Made by a program: the position numbers and the translations under genes | The notes under the pieces: model-generated | Told to the model about the DNA's origin: nothing | The model's input: only the letters and a program-made list of their open reading frames with translations | Database searches by the model: none | Part shown: positions 54,226-63,010 of the stretch, in pieces | Numbering within the stretch: the stretch's first letter is position 1 | Layout: each line of letters begins with the position of its first letter | Source: Bacillota bacterium | GTDB taxonomy: Bacteria > Bacillota > Sulfobacillia > RBS10-35 > JAJYVN01 | Direction: 5' to 3' | Assembly (NCBI GenBank): GCA_021806565.1 | Contig: JAJZXK010000003.1 | Coordinates: 18,512-82,511 of the forward strand | DNA: 64,000 bases

Positions 54226-54357
54226 CCGCCAACCCCCTTCCGGTTCTGCGCATATCCCCGGCGCCGGGGGGCCAGACGGCGTGGCGGCGACAGGTCCCAC
54301 CACCGGCGCTCACGAGGCGAGGCCCGCCGGGATGGACCCGCGGCTTTCACGCCGGAC

Positions 54358-55665
54358 CTAACGCCGCAGCCAGCGCCCGGCCGGCGAGCCCCGCGGCGCA
54401 CCGTGCAACCAGACGGGCCGGCCGTCCACCAGGGTCGCCACGACCTCCGCCGTCGGCGGGCAGAGCCGCAAGATCGGCCCGTCGGGATGGCGGCTCCACT
54501 GCGCGGCGGGCTGAGCCGGCGGGTGCGGGCGCACCACCACCAGGTCCGCGTCGGCCCCAAGCGCGATCCGCCCCTTGGACGGCCACAGGCCCCAGGTGCG
54601 CGCCGGCCCCTCGGCGCACAGCCCGACCAGACGCCGCGGGCCCAGCCGCCCGTAGAGCATCGGCAGCGTGAGTTGGACGCCGGCGAAACCCGCTGGCGCG
54701 ACGGCCACGGCCACCGCCTTCTCCGACGTCGCGTGCGGTGCGTGGTCAGACCCGATCTCGTCGATGGTGCCGTCCGCGATTCCGACCCACAGCGCCGCCT
54801 GGTCCGCTTCGGTGCGCAACGGCGGGTTGACCTTGGCCAGGGAGCCGAGGTGGGCGGCCTGGGCGTGCGTGAGCAGCAGGTGGTGTGGACAGGCTTCGCC
54901 GCGCACATCCACCCCGTCGACCTTGGCGCGACGCACCGCCCGCACCGCCCCGGCGGCCGCAAGGTGCGCGATCGCCAGCGGAGCCCCGGCCGCCGAGGCC
55001 AGCAGGCAGATACGCGTCACCGCCTCCACCTCGGCCAGTGCAGGACGCGCGGCCAGGTGGGCGTCCAGTCCGTCGAGTCCGGTCGCGCGACGGGCGGCGG
55101 CGGCCAGCAGGTCCCCGTTTTCGGCGTGCACCATGGTACGCAGTCCGCAGGCCCCAGCGACGCGCAGGGCCTCCAACAGGGCCCCGTCGGCCGGCGCCGG
55201 CAGGCTCGCCGTCGTTTCCCCGAGGAAGAGCTTGAGCCCCGCCGCGCCGGCCGCCGCCAGGGCTTCGATCTGATCGGCGTTGGCGGCCGCCAGCAGCCCA
55301 TAAAAACCGTAGTGACAGCGGCTGCGCCCCGCCACGCGGGCCACCTTTTCCTCCAGCGCGGCGGGCGTGGCCGTCGGTGGCAGCACGTTGGGCATGTCCA
55401 GAACGGTCGTGACCCCACCCGCCACCGCGGCGGTGGAGGCCGATCCCCAGTCTTCCTTGTGCACAAGACCCGGCTCCCGGAAGTGGACGTGGGCGTCCAC
55501 CAACCCAGGGAGCACGATACAGCCGCCGGCATCCAGCGTCGGTGCGTCGGCCGGCGCCGAGCCCGGTGGCGCGAGCGCCGCGAAACGGCCATCGCGCACC
55601 CCCACGTCCATCCGCTCAAGCGCATCCGGCGTACAGACCACGCCACCGCGGATCCAAAGATCCAT
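54358..55665 (-). CDS. pyrC: Dihydroorotase
   Basis: 435 residues; ATG 55665 is the best start, with GAGGGT just before it. Metal ligands are in VDAHVHFREPGLVHKEDWGS (HxH), the carboxylated lysine in GLKLFLGETTASLPAP, a His in MVHAENGDLL, one in RGEACPHHLLLTH and DEIGSDHAPHATSEK (Asp). The order and spacing fit the amidohydrolase family type I dihydroorotase; allantoinase is the other option. Linkage to pyrE supports pyrimidine synthesis. Confidence 0.85.
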   Translation of the reverse strand: MDLWIRGGVVCTPDALERMDVGVRDGRFAALAPPGSAPADAPTLDAGGCIVLPGLVDAHVHFREPGLVHKEDWGSASTAAVAGGVTTVLDMPNVLPPTATPAALEEKVARVAGRSRCHYGFYGLLAAANADQIEALAAAGAAGLKLFLGETTASLPAPADGALLEALRVAGACGLRTMVHAENGDLLAAAARRATGLDGLDAHLAARPALAEVEAVTRICLLASAAGAPLAIAHLAAAGAVRAVRRAKVDGVDVRGEACPHHLLLTHAQAAHLGSLAKVNPPLRTEADQAALWVGIADGTIDEIGSDHAPHATSEKAVAVAVAPAGFAGVQLTLPMLYGRLGPRRLVGLCAEGPARTWGLWPSKGRIALGADADLVVVRPHPPAQPAAQWSRHPDGPILRLCPPTAEVVATLVDGRPVWLHGAPRGSPAGRWLRR

Positions 55666-55897
55666 ACCCTCGCCGGGCCGCGACGACGCATCGCCCCGCC
55701 GCTGCCCGAAGCCTCCTCCCAACCGTCTGCCGTCTGGCGTCCCGTCCGCCCGGCGAACGTAGCACAGTGCCAGACCAAGGGCAATCGACCGAGCGAGCGG
55801 GCGCCGCCCACGGGGCCGTTCCTGCTACACTGGCCCTGGCGTCATCGGTGCCGGCCAGGCGACCGTGCGCACGCAGGCACCCACAGGGGGAAACCGC

Positions 55898-56425
55898 ATG
55901 GCATCGCTCCAGGGTCGCAGGGCGATCGTACTCGCGGAGGACCAATATCAGGAACTTGAGCTCTGGTATCCACTGCTGCGGTTGCAGGAGGCGGGGGTGG
56001 AAACCCGGGTCGTAGGGCCTGGGGCCGCCACGTACACTTCGAAGTACGGGTATCCGGTTCAGGCCGATCTCGCGGCGGCCGACGCCGTATCCCAACCCTG
56101 GGACGCCGTGGTCGTCCCGGGCGGCTACGCCCCGGACCGCATGCGCCGCCACCCGGAGATGGTGCGGCTGGTGCGGGATGCGGACCAGCGCGGCTCGGTG
56201 GTGGCGGCCATCTGCCACGCGGGCTGGATGCTCTGCTCCGCCGGCATCCTGCGCGGCCGGCGCGTCACCTCGTTCAGCGCCATCCGGGACGATCTGGTGC
56301 ACGCCGGGGCGCAGTGGGTCGATGAAGCGTGTGTGGTGGACCGAAACCTGATCACCTCGCGCCAGCCCGAGGACCTACCGGCCTTCTGCCAGGCGTTGCT
56401 GACCGCCCTGGACCGGCCGCACTGA
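55898..56425 (+). CDS. DJ-1/PfpI family protein
   Basis: 175 residues from ATG 55898. The DJ-1/PfpI fold is shown by RAIVLAEDQYQELELWYPL, AVVVPGGYAPDRMRRH and the nucleophile elbow VVAAICHAGWMLCSAGIL with the reactive Cys, then RVTSFSAIRDDLVHAGAQW and the NLITSRQPEDLPAF end. The family includes glyoxalase/deglycase and putative intracellular proteases. PurU follows 44 nt later on the same strand. Confidence 0.9.
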   Translation: MASLQGRRAIVLAEDQYQELELWYPLLRLQEAGVETRVVGPGAATYTSKYGYPVQADLAAADAVSQPWDAVVVPGGYAPDRMRRHPEMVRLVRDADQRGSVVAAICHAGWMLCSAGILRGRRVTSFSAIRDDLVHAGAQWVDEACVVDRNLITSRQPEDLPAFCQALLTALDRPH

Positions 56426-56469
56426 GCCGCCCCGTCCCGCGACGACCCGCCGAAGGAGGTCCATCCGCC

Positions 56470-57384
56470 TTGGCGCCGGATCCGACACCCGCCCGGCCGT
56501 CCCGGCAGCGGCCCCGCCGCCCCGCCCGCTCCGACCGCGCCCGCATGCTGCTGTCCTGCCCGGATCGCCCGGGGATCGTCGCCGCAGTCTCGCAGTTCCT
56601 CTTCGCGCACGGGGCCAACATCATCCGCTCCGACCAGCACACCACCGACCCCGCCGGCGGCACCTTCTTCATGCGGGTCGAGTTCGACCTTGAGGGGTTC
56701 GCCGCCCGGCGGGAAACCCTGTCCCAAGCCTTCTCGCCGGTCGCGGCGCACCTGGAGATGGACTGGCGGCTCTCAGGCTCGGAGCCGGTGCGGCGCGTGG
56801 CGATCTTCGCCTCACGCGAAGGCCATTGCCTGCTGGAACTGCTCTGGCGCTGGCAGGCCGGCGAGCTGCCGTGCCACATCACCATGGTCGTGGCCAACCA
56901 CGACGAGTTGCGCCCGGTCGCGGAGGCCTGGGGGGTTCCGTTCCACCTCATCCCGGTACGCGCCGGCGCCAAGCACGAGGCCGAAAAGGCCCAGTTGCAA
57001 CTGCTGGGCGGCGGCCAGACCGACCTGATCGTCCTGGCCCGCTACATGCAGATCCTCTCCCCCGAGTTCGTCACGCGGTATCATGGGCGGATCATCAACA
57101 TCCACCACTCCTTCCTGCCCGCCTTCGTCGGCCCCCAACCCTACCACCAAGCGTTCGAACGCGGCGTCAAGATCATCGGCGCCACCGCGCACTATGTGAC
57201 GGCGGAGTTGGACGGCGGGCCGATCATTGAACAGGATGTGCAGCGGGTCACCCACCGCGACAACCCGGACGACATGCGCCGGGGTGGGCGCCAGATCGAA
57301 CGCGCGGTGCTGGCGCGGGCGGTCCGCTGGCACCTGGAGGACCGCATCCTGCTGCACGGGGGCCGCACCGTCGTCTTCGACTGA
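56470..57384 (+). CDS. purU: Formyltetrahydrofolate deformylase
   Basis: 304 residues. The TTG start (56470) is chosen because a perfect AAGGAGGT lies 9 nt upstream. The N-terminal ACT domain (LSCPDRPGIVAAVSQFLFAH, NIIRSDQHTTDPAGG) is followed by the formyltransferase-like domain: VAIFASREGHCLLELLWRWQ, VVANHDEL, IVLARYMQILSPEFV, IINIHHSFLPAFVG and GATAHYVTAELDGGPIIEQD. The Asn-His-Asp catalytic set is present. It hydrolyses 10-formyl-THF to formate and THF, balancing one-carbon pools. Confidence 0.95.
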   Translation: MAPDPTPARPSRQRPRRPARSDRARMLLSCPDRPGIVAAVSQFLFAHGANIIRSDQHTTDPAGGTFFMRVEFDLEGFAARRETLSQAFSPVAAHLEMDWRLSGSEPVRRVAIFASREGHCLLELLWRWQAGELPCHITMVVANHDELRPVAEAWGVPFHLIPVRAGAKHEAEKAQLQLLGGGQTDLIVLARYMQILSPEFVTRYHGRIINIHHSFLPAFVGPQPYHQAFERGVKIIGATAHYVTAELDGGPIIEQDVQRVTHRDNPDDMRRGGRQIERAVLARAVRWHLEDRILLHGGRTVVFD

Positions 57385-57474
57385 TGCAACCGGACCGGGT
57401 TAACGCGGCCGCGGCCGCCGCCGATACCCGTAGTAGCGCCCTGGGCGGGCAGCTGGAAGGGAAGGCACCGCGGC

Positions 57475-59511
57475 ATGGAGGCGCCGGCTCCCCGCTCTCC
57501 CGGCCATCCCCCGTGGGTGACCGCCGCAGATGCGATACCGGTCGCCCTGTTGCGCACGGACGCATCCGGGCGCATCCGGGCCGCCAACGCGGCCGCGGTC
57601 GCGCTCTTGGCGTGGGACGCGGACCACCTGCGCGGGCAGGCCCTCACCGACATCCTCCCCGGGGACCCGCCCGGTCCGGAAGCCGAGGCACGGTTCGCGG
57701 CGCGGGCGGATGGAACACCGTGCGCCGTGGAGGCGCGCGCCCTGCGGCAGGATGACGGCGGCCGCATCGTCTCACTGCTCCCGGACGACGCACGCCGGGC
57801 CCTGGAACGGACCCTGGCGCGGGTGGGCGCGGAGTATCAGACGATCTTCGACGCCGTGCCGACGCTGATCTGGTTCAAGGACCGCCACAACCGCTACCTT
57901 CGCCTCAATCCCGCGGCGGCCGCCGCCTTCGGCCGGCCGGCCGACCAGATCGAGGGCCACACGGCGCATGACTTCCTCCCGGAAGACCTGGCCCGGCGCG
58001 ATCACCAAGAGGACCTGGACGTACTGCGCAGCGGACGGCCCAAGCGGGGTCTGCTGCTCACCCTTCCCTCCGCCTCCGGCCAACCGCTCACCCTGCAGGT
58101 CACCAAACTCCCCAGCCACGGCGCCGACGGTGCCGTCAGCGGGGTGATCGGCCTGGCGACCGACATCAGCGAGCGGCAACGCGTGACCGAGACGGTGCGC
58201 CGCGTCGCGTACTACGACCCCCTCACCGGGCTGGCGAACCGGCTGCTCTTTTCGGACCGCCTGGAGCGATCGCTCGCCGCCGCCCGCCGCCAGGGATCAC
58301 AACTGGCCATCCTGGTGGTGGGCATCGACCGCTTCCAGTTGTTCAACGACGGATTGGGACACTCGGCCGGCGACGAGATCCTCCGGATTCTGGCGCAGAG
58401 GCTCTCGGGTAGCGTCCGCGACCAGGACAGCGTCTGCCGGCTGACCGGCGACGAGTTCGCCCTGGTGGCGCAGGGAATCGAGCAATTCCGTGACGTGATG
58501 CGCCTTGCCCAGCGGCTGCGCCACAGCCTGAGCCAGCCGCTCACCGTGGCCGACCGCGAGTTGTTCCCCAGCGTCACCATCGGTTCCAGCCTGTTTCCGG
58601 CAGACGGCTCCGACGTGGACGTCCTGGTGCGCAACGCCGAATCGGCCCTGCACCGCGCCAAGGAACAACGCATCGACCACGCATTCTACAATCCGGCGAT
58701 CACCCACCGCGCGACCGCACACCTGGAGGTGGAACGCGGCCTGCGCCGGGTGCTGGAACGCGGCGAACTGGTGTTGCACTACCAGCCCATCTTCCGGCTC
58801 GACCCTCCGGGGATCACCGGCGTCGAGGCCCTGATCCGCTGGCAACACCCGGAACGGGGGCTACTGCCGCCTTCGGCCTTCATCGAACTGGCGGAGAGCA
58901 CCGGCATGATCGTCCCCATCGGCGCCTGGGTCATCCGCACCGCCTGTGCGCAGATCGTCGCATGGGAACACGCTGGCCTGGGCCGCCTCGGGGTCTCCGT
59001 CAACCTGTCGGCGCGGCAGTTGCAGGACCGGCGCCTCGTGGAAGAGGTCACGCAGATCCTCTCGGACACCGGCATCGCACCCGATCGCCTCACGCTTGAG
59101 CTGACCGAAGGGACGGTCATGGGTACCCGCGGTCGGCCGGACCAGACGCTTCGCTCCCTGAAGGCCATGGGGGTGCGGCTGGCGATCGACGACTTCGGCA
59201 CCGGGTATTCTTCCCTGAGCTACCTGCAGCAGTTCACCGTGGACGCACTGAAGATCGACCGTTCCTTCCTCGCGCCGGTCCGCAGCCCAGGCGACCCGTG
59301 CCCGGTGGCCCGGGCCGTGATCGCCTTGGCGCACAGCCTCAACCTGAGCGTGGTCGCCGAAGGCGTAGAAAACGACGCCCAGGTGGACTGTCTGCGCCGG
59401 GACGGCTGCGACCAGCTGCAGGGGTATCTGCTGTGCCGGCCGCTGCCGGCGGGCGAGTTGGCGGACCGCCTCGCCGACCAGCAACTGCCCACCCGCCGGC
59501 TCAGTCGGTGA
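57475..59511 (+). CDS. PAS-PAS-GGDEF-EAL c-di-GMP phosphodiesterase
   Basis: 678 residues from ATG 57475. Two PAS domains (about 15-100 and 115-235; the second with IWFKDRHNRYLRLNPAAAAA) precede a GGDEF domain whose signature is LTGDEFALVAQG, so the first Gly is Thr and cyclase activity is doubtful. The EAL domain is intact: TGVEALIRWQHPERG, LELTEGTVMGTRG, LAIDDFGTGYSSLSYL, LKIDRSFLAPV and VVAEGVENDAQ. No TM helix is present, so it is cytoplasmic and probably degrades c-di-GMP under PAS-sensed control. It overlaps the convergent UPF0145 gene by 11 nt. Confidence 0.92.
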   Translation: MEAPAPRSPGHPPWVTAADAIPVALLRTDASGRIRAANAAAVALLAWDADHLRGQALTDILPGDPPGPEAEARFAARADGTPCAVEARALRQDDGGRIVSLLPDDARRALERTLARVGAEYQTIFDAVPTLIWFKDRHNRYLRLNPAAAAAFGRPADQIEGHTAHDFLPEDLARRDHQEDLDVLRSGRPKRGLLLTLPSASGQPLTLQVTKLPSHGADGAVSGVIGLATDISERQRVTETVRRVAYYDPLTGLANRLLFSDRLERSLAAARRQGSQLAILVVGIDRFQLFNDGLGHSAGDEILRILAQRLSGSVRDQDSVCRLTGDEFALVAQGIEQFRDVMRLAQRLRHSLSQPLTVADRELFPSVTIGSSLFPADGSDVDVLVRNAESALHRAKEQRIDHAFYNPAITHRATAHLEVERGLRRVLERGELVLHYQPIFRLDPPGITGVEALIRWQHPERGLLPPSAFIELAESTGMIVPIGAWVIRTACAQIVAWEHAGLGRLGVSVNLSARQLQDRRLVEEVTQILSDTGIAPDRLTLELTEGTVMGTRGRPDQTLRSLKAMGVRLAIDDFGTGYSSLSYLQQFTVDALKIDRSFLAPVRSPGDPCPVARAVIALAHSLNLSVVAEGVENDAQVDCLRRDGCDQLQGYLLCRPLPAGELADRLADQQLPTRRLSR

Positions 59512-60358
59512 GCGGCAGGACCAGCGACGGCGGATCGATCACGTGGTCGGAGGAGATCTCCTCGACCGCCGTCCCGACCGCGAAGAACTCGATGATGTGG
59601 GCCCCCCAGGTATGGCTGTTTTCGTGCACGTCCGCCCCGACCACCCCCTTGGCGTCCAGGGCTTCGGCCTCCTTCTGCATGCGCTCCATGGCGAGTTCGC
59701 GGCTGTCATAGAGGGCCTGGGTGTACTGGACCATCTCGGTGTTGCGGCCGAGGGTCTGCAGCATTCCGGCCACGCCCTGTTGGGCGACGTGGTAGACGCA
59801 ACTGCCCATCACGAGCCCGAGGGGGCGGTACCCAGAGCGTAGCAGGACGTAAAAGTCCTGGCCCGACAGGTCCGAAGTGAAGGGCCGATTGTGCTTGTTA
59901 CGAAACCGCGCGGGGTCGTTGCGGTGCACGACGGCCGTGCCGATGGCCACGAACTCCGCGACGTGCGAACCCCACTCCTTGTGGCTGACCTCCAGCCGCA
60001 CCCCGACCACCCCGTCGGCGCCCAGGGCCTCGGCCTCCTCCTCCATGCGCGTCATGGCCAACTCCCGCGCGTGGTACATCGCCTGGCTGAGCACCGTCAT
60101 CTCCTGGTTCTGGCTCCAGGCGGCCCGCTGGTACCCGATGTGGTAGATGGAGCTACCGACCACAAGCCCGACCGGATCGAAGCCGGCTTCCTTGACCAGC
60201 AGGAACTCACTGGTCGAAAGGTCCGAGGTGAACAGCCTCCGCCCCTCGGCGGAGCCCCGCATCTCGACCAGGCGCTCCTTGGCATGCGCCGGTAGGGTTG
60301 CGAACTCGGCCTGTTCCGCCTTCTTGTCCTGGTCTCCCTGCACGTGCCTTCCCCCCAT
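59501..60358 (-). CDS. UPF0145 (YbjQ-like) double-domain protein, copy A
   Basis: 285 residues from ATG 60358; GTG 60343, right after a GGGGGAAGG site, is a good alternative. Two tandem YbjQ-type modules follow each other: FTSDLSTSEFLLVKEAGFDP with SSIYHIGYQ and LGADGVVGVRLEVSHKEWGS, then FTSDLSGQDFYVLLRSGYRP with SCVYHVAQQ and DAKGVVGADVHENSHTWGAH. Each ends in FxAxGTAV. Single-module YbjQ proteins form pentamers. A paralogue lies 27 nt upstream. Confidence 0.85.
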   Translation of the reverse strand: MGGRHVQGDQDKKAEQAEFATLPAHAKERLVEMRGSAEGRRLFTSDLSTSEFLLVKEAGFDPVGLVVGSSIYHIGYQRAAWSQNQEMTVLSQAMYHARELAMTRMEEEAEALGADGVVGVRLEVSHKEWGSHVAEFVAIGTAVVHRNDPARFRNKHNRPFTSDLSGQDFYVLLRSGYRPLGLVMGSCVYHVAQQGVAGMLQTLGRNTEMVQYTQALYDSRELAMERMQKEAEALDAKGVVGADVHENSHTWGAHIIEFFAVGTAVEEISSDHVIDPPSLVLPLTD

Positions 60359-60385
60359 GGCTGCGGATACGTGTCGGTACGCGCC

Positions 60386-61369
60386 TCAGGAAAACGCCGC
60401 CTCGGCCGCCGAACTCCCCGACTCCAGCCGGCCCGACCGCAACGAGATCACCAGGTTCGTCTGGGGAACCCGCGGGGCCGCGCCATCCCGGGGACGGATC
60501 GCGGTGCCGATCATGCTCAGCACGACGTTGTGGTGTTCCCGCTCGTAGGCCGGATTGTCGTCGCTACCCGTCAGGCGCACCTCGTCGACCCGGCGTGCCA
60601 TGTGGACGCCGACCACGCCGCTGGCGCCGGCCTCACGGGCGATCTGCTTGAGGTGCATGGCGGCCCGCGTACGGCACTGACCCAGGGCGTCGCTGAAGTG
60701 CCCGAGCTCTTGGTTGACCGAACTCTGCTCGTTCCATTCGTCGGCCTGCGTGGTCAGGACGAACCACGTGCAATGGCCGTACGCCAGGGCCGCCGGTTCG
60801 TAGCCCGCGCGCCACAGGGCCCACCATTCCTGGCCGGACAGGTCGGATAACCACGGCTGCGCCGGCGCCGTGTCCTGCTGGCGCACCGCGGTACCCACCA
60901 GGGTCACCTCGACGGTGCGGTCCGCCCACTCGTGCCGGATCAGGGCGTAGCGCACCCCGACCACCCCGTGGGCCCCGAGTGCCACCGCCTCCTGGCGCAG
61001 GCGGCCGACGGCCAGGCGCGTGGCCTCGTTGTAGGCGGCACTGAGTTGCGACACCTCGGTGTCGTGCCAACTGGACGCATAGGCGATCCCGACATGGTAC
61101 ATGGCGCTGCCGCCCACCAGGCACAGCGGGGACAGGCCGTGCCGGCGCAGCAGCCCCGCCTCGTCGGCCGCCAGGTCCGACGTGAAGGCGAGCTTCCCCT
61201 GGCCGCTGCCGATCTCCGCCAGCCGGGCGGCGGCCGCTTCCGGCAATTGGCCTCGTTCCAAGAGGTCCTGATCCCGCTGCTGCCGCACCATTTCCGCCTG
61301 CAGTTGCCGTCGCGCCGCGGCAGGATCCGAGACGGGATCCGGCCCCGCGCCGCGCGACCACCAAGGCAT
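60386..61369 (-). CDS. UPF0145 (YbjQ-like) double-domain protein, copy B
   Basis: 327 residues; ATG 61369 has GAGGGGG upstream. After a 60-residue charged N-terminus the two modules read FTSDLAADEAGLLRRHGLSP with SAMYHVGIA, LGAHGVVGVRYALIRHEWAD, then LSDLSGQEWWALWRAGYEPA with HCTWFVLTT and AGASGVVGVHMARRVDEVRL. The second module is more diverged than in copy A. It precedes copy A on the same strand, so the two likely form an operon and possibly a hetero-oligomer. Confidence 0.85.
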   Translation of the reverse strand: MPWWSRGAGPDPVSDPAAARRQLQAEMVRQQRDQDLLERGQLPEAAAARLAEIGSGQGKLAFTSDLAADEAGLLRRHGLSPLCLVGGSAMYHVGIAYASSWHDTEVSQLSAAYNEATRLAVGRLRQEAVALGAHGVVGVRYALIRHEWADRTVEVTLVGTAVRQQDTAPAQPWLSDLSGQEWWALWRAGYEPAALAYGHCTWFVLTTQADEWNEQSSVNQELGHFSDALGQCRTRAAMHLKQIAREAGASGVVGVHMARRVDEVRLTGSDDNPAYEREHHNVVLSMIGTAIRPRDGAAPRVPQTNLVISLRSGRLESGSSAAEAAFS

Positions 61370-61530
61370 CCGCACCACCCCCTCGCGGCGTTCACCGCCA
61401 ACCCCTATACTGCCATCCAGAGGCTGCAGGCGCATCCACGCCCCACCAGAGCGTTTCGGCCGCGGAACGCCGCGGCGCCCACACTGCGTGTGACGAAACC
61501 GTATGTGAACTACGGAAGGCGGAAGCACCC

Positions 61531-61914
61531 ATGGCCGAGGCACCGGACTTCGATCTCGTGGCCGCGTCCCTGCGGGCGGACGCCACCGACAACCGTACCT
61601 TCCTGGAGGTTCTGGCGGCCAAGCTGGAAACGGCCCTGCCCGGCGGGGTCGAGGTCCGGCGCGCCGGCGGCCTGCTGCGGAGGGATCATCCCGTGACGGA
61701 CATCACGGTCTCGCTGGGGGACTGGCGTTTCCATCTCGGGGCCCATAGCGGCGCCGACGTGCGGGCCGAGCGCACCCATCTGGTCGGGGGGATCGCCCTC
61801 AAGTCCGAACCGATGGCACTGGACGCCTGGATCGGCGCCCTGGCGGAGTCCTTGGTGGCCCACGCCAAGGCCAACTCCGTCGCGGCGGCCGCCCTCCACC
61901 AATTCCTCAGTTAG
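61531..61914 (+). CDS. Conserved hypothetical protein, 127 residues
   Basis: From ATG 61531, with GGAAGG site. The sequence has LAAKLETALPGGVEVRRAGG, ITVSLGDWRFHLGAHSGADV, RAERTHLVGGIALKSEPMAL and DAWIGALAESLVAHAKA. The pattern of amphipathic helix, two strands, and VxxIxLKSE-LxxW fits a small family I have seen in Gram-positives without known function. No signal or TM. It ends in the palindromic region shared with the aldo/keto reductase. Confidence 0.7.
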   Translation: MAEAPDFDLVAASLRADATDNRTFLEVLAAKLETALPGGVEVRRAGGLLRRDHPVTDITVSLGDWRFHLGAHSGADVRAERTHLVGGIALKSEPMALDAWIGALAESLVAHAKANSVAAAALHQFLS

Positions 61915-61918
61915 GAGA

Positions 61919-61968
61919 GCGACCGGAGGGGTGAGCCGCCGCCCCCCTCCGGTCGCCGGCGGCTCACC
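61919..61968. terminator. Overlapping hairpins in a convergent gap (possible bidirectional terminator)
   Basis: GCGACCGGAGGGG (61919-61931) pairs with CCCCTCCGGTCGC (61944-61956), 13 perfect bp. A second pair, GGTGAGCCGCC (61930-61940) with GGCGGCTCACC (61958-61968), interleaves with it, so both together could form a pseudoknot. There is no T-run. It lies between the hypothetical gene and the aldo/keto reductase stop. Confidence 0.6.
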
Positions 61969-62935
61969 AGGCGTAGGCTTCGGGAGCCGGCCTGCCCGGT
62001 CCGGGAAACAGCTTGTCGATGCGGCCCAACACCTCGGCCGACAGTTTGATCTCCAGGCTGCGTAGCGCGCCGGCGAGTTGCTCCATGGTCCGCGGCCCGA
62101 CGATGGGCGCGGTCACCGCCTTCTGGTGCAGCAGCCAGGCGATGGCGACGTCCGCCGGTTGCGCCTCCAACTCGGCGCACAGTTCGTGGTAGGCGGAAAG
62201 CCGGCTGCGCTCAGCATCCGCCCGCTTCTGCACGGCCGCCTGTGCCCGGCGGCCCTCGCCGGGCACATCGCGCACCCCGGCCAGGAGCCCCCCGGCCAGC
62301 GGGCTCCACGGCAATACGCCGAGCCCGTAGTGTTCGCAGGCAGGCAGCACCTCGAGTTCCACCGTGCGCGCTGTCAGGTTATACAGGCTCTGCTCGGAAA
62401 CCAGGCCGAGGAAGTGGCGCGCCCGGGCGCTCTCCTGAGCCTGGGCGATGTGCCAGCCGGCGAAGTTGCTGCTGCCGCAATAGAGCACCTTGCCCTCGCG
62501 GCACAACTGCTCCATCGCCTGCCAGACCTCTTCCCACGGGGCGGCCCGGTCGATGTGGTGCATCTGATACAGGTCGATGTGGTCGGTCTGCAGGCGGCGC
62601 AAGCTGTCCTCACAGGCCCGCCGGATGTGCCGGGCGGACAACCGCGACTCGTTGGGCCAATCGCCCATGTCCCCGTACACCTTGGTCGCGAGCACCACCT
62701 TGTCCCGCCGGCCGCCACCCTGGGCGAACCAGCGGCCCACGATGGATTCCGTCACACCCTCTCCCTTGCGGCCCCCATACACGTTGGCCGTATCCAGGAA
62801 GTTGACGCCGCGGTCCAGGGCCTCGTCCATGATGCGGAAACTGTCTGCCTCGTCGGTCCTGGGCCCGAAGTTCATCGTCCCCAGACACAGCCGGCTGACG
62901 CGCAGGCCCGTCCGACCCAGGTGCCGGTACTCCAC
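61964..62935 (-). CDS. Aldo/keto reductase
   Basis: 323 residues; GTG 62935 follows GGAGGGGGA 8 nt upstream and is preferred over ATG 62956. The protein starts EYRHLGRTGLRVSRLCLGTM, with FLDTANVYGGRKGEGVTESI (catalytic Asp and Tyr), VLATKVYGDMGDWPNES (Lys), DLYQMHHIDRAAPWEEVW (His) and PIVGPRTMEQLAGALRSLEI for NADP binding. The full tetrad is present. The reductase acts on sugar or ketone substrates. It is followed upstream by a hydroxypyruvate-isomerase-like gene. Confidence 0.9.
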   Translation of the reverse strand: MEYRHLGRTGLRVSRLCLGTMNFGPRTDEADSFRIMDEALDRGVNFLDTANVYGGRKGEGVTESIVGRWFAQGGGRRDKVVLATKVYGDMGDWPNESRLSARHIRRACEDSLRRLQTDHIDLYQMHHIDRAAPWEEVWQAMEQLCREGKVLYCGSSNFAGWHIAQAQESARARHFLGLVSEQSLYNLTARTVELEVLPACEHYGLGVLPWSPLAGGLLAGVRDVPGEGRRAQAAVQKRADAERSRLSAYHELCAELEAQPADVAIAWLLHQKAVTAPIVGPRTMEQLAGALRSLEIKLSAEVLGRIDKLFPGPGRPAPEAYAW

Positions 62936-63010
62936 AACCGATCTCCCCCTCCGCATACCTCTGCAGCTTGCCGCGCGGACGCCAGCCCAAGTCCGTCCCC
63001 CGCAGACGGC

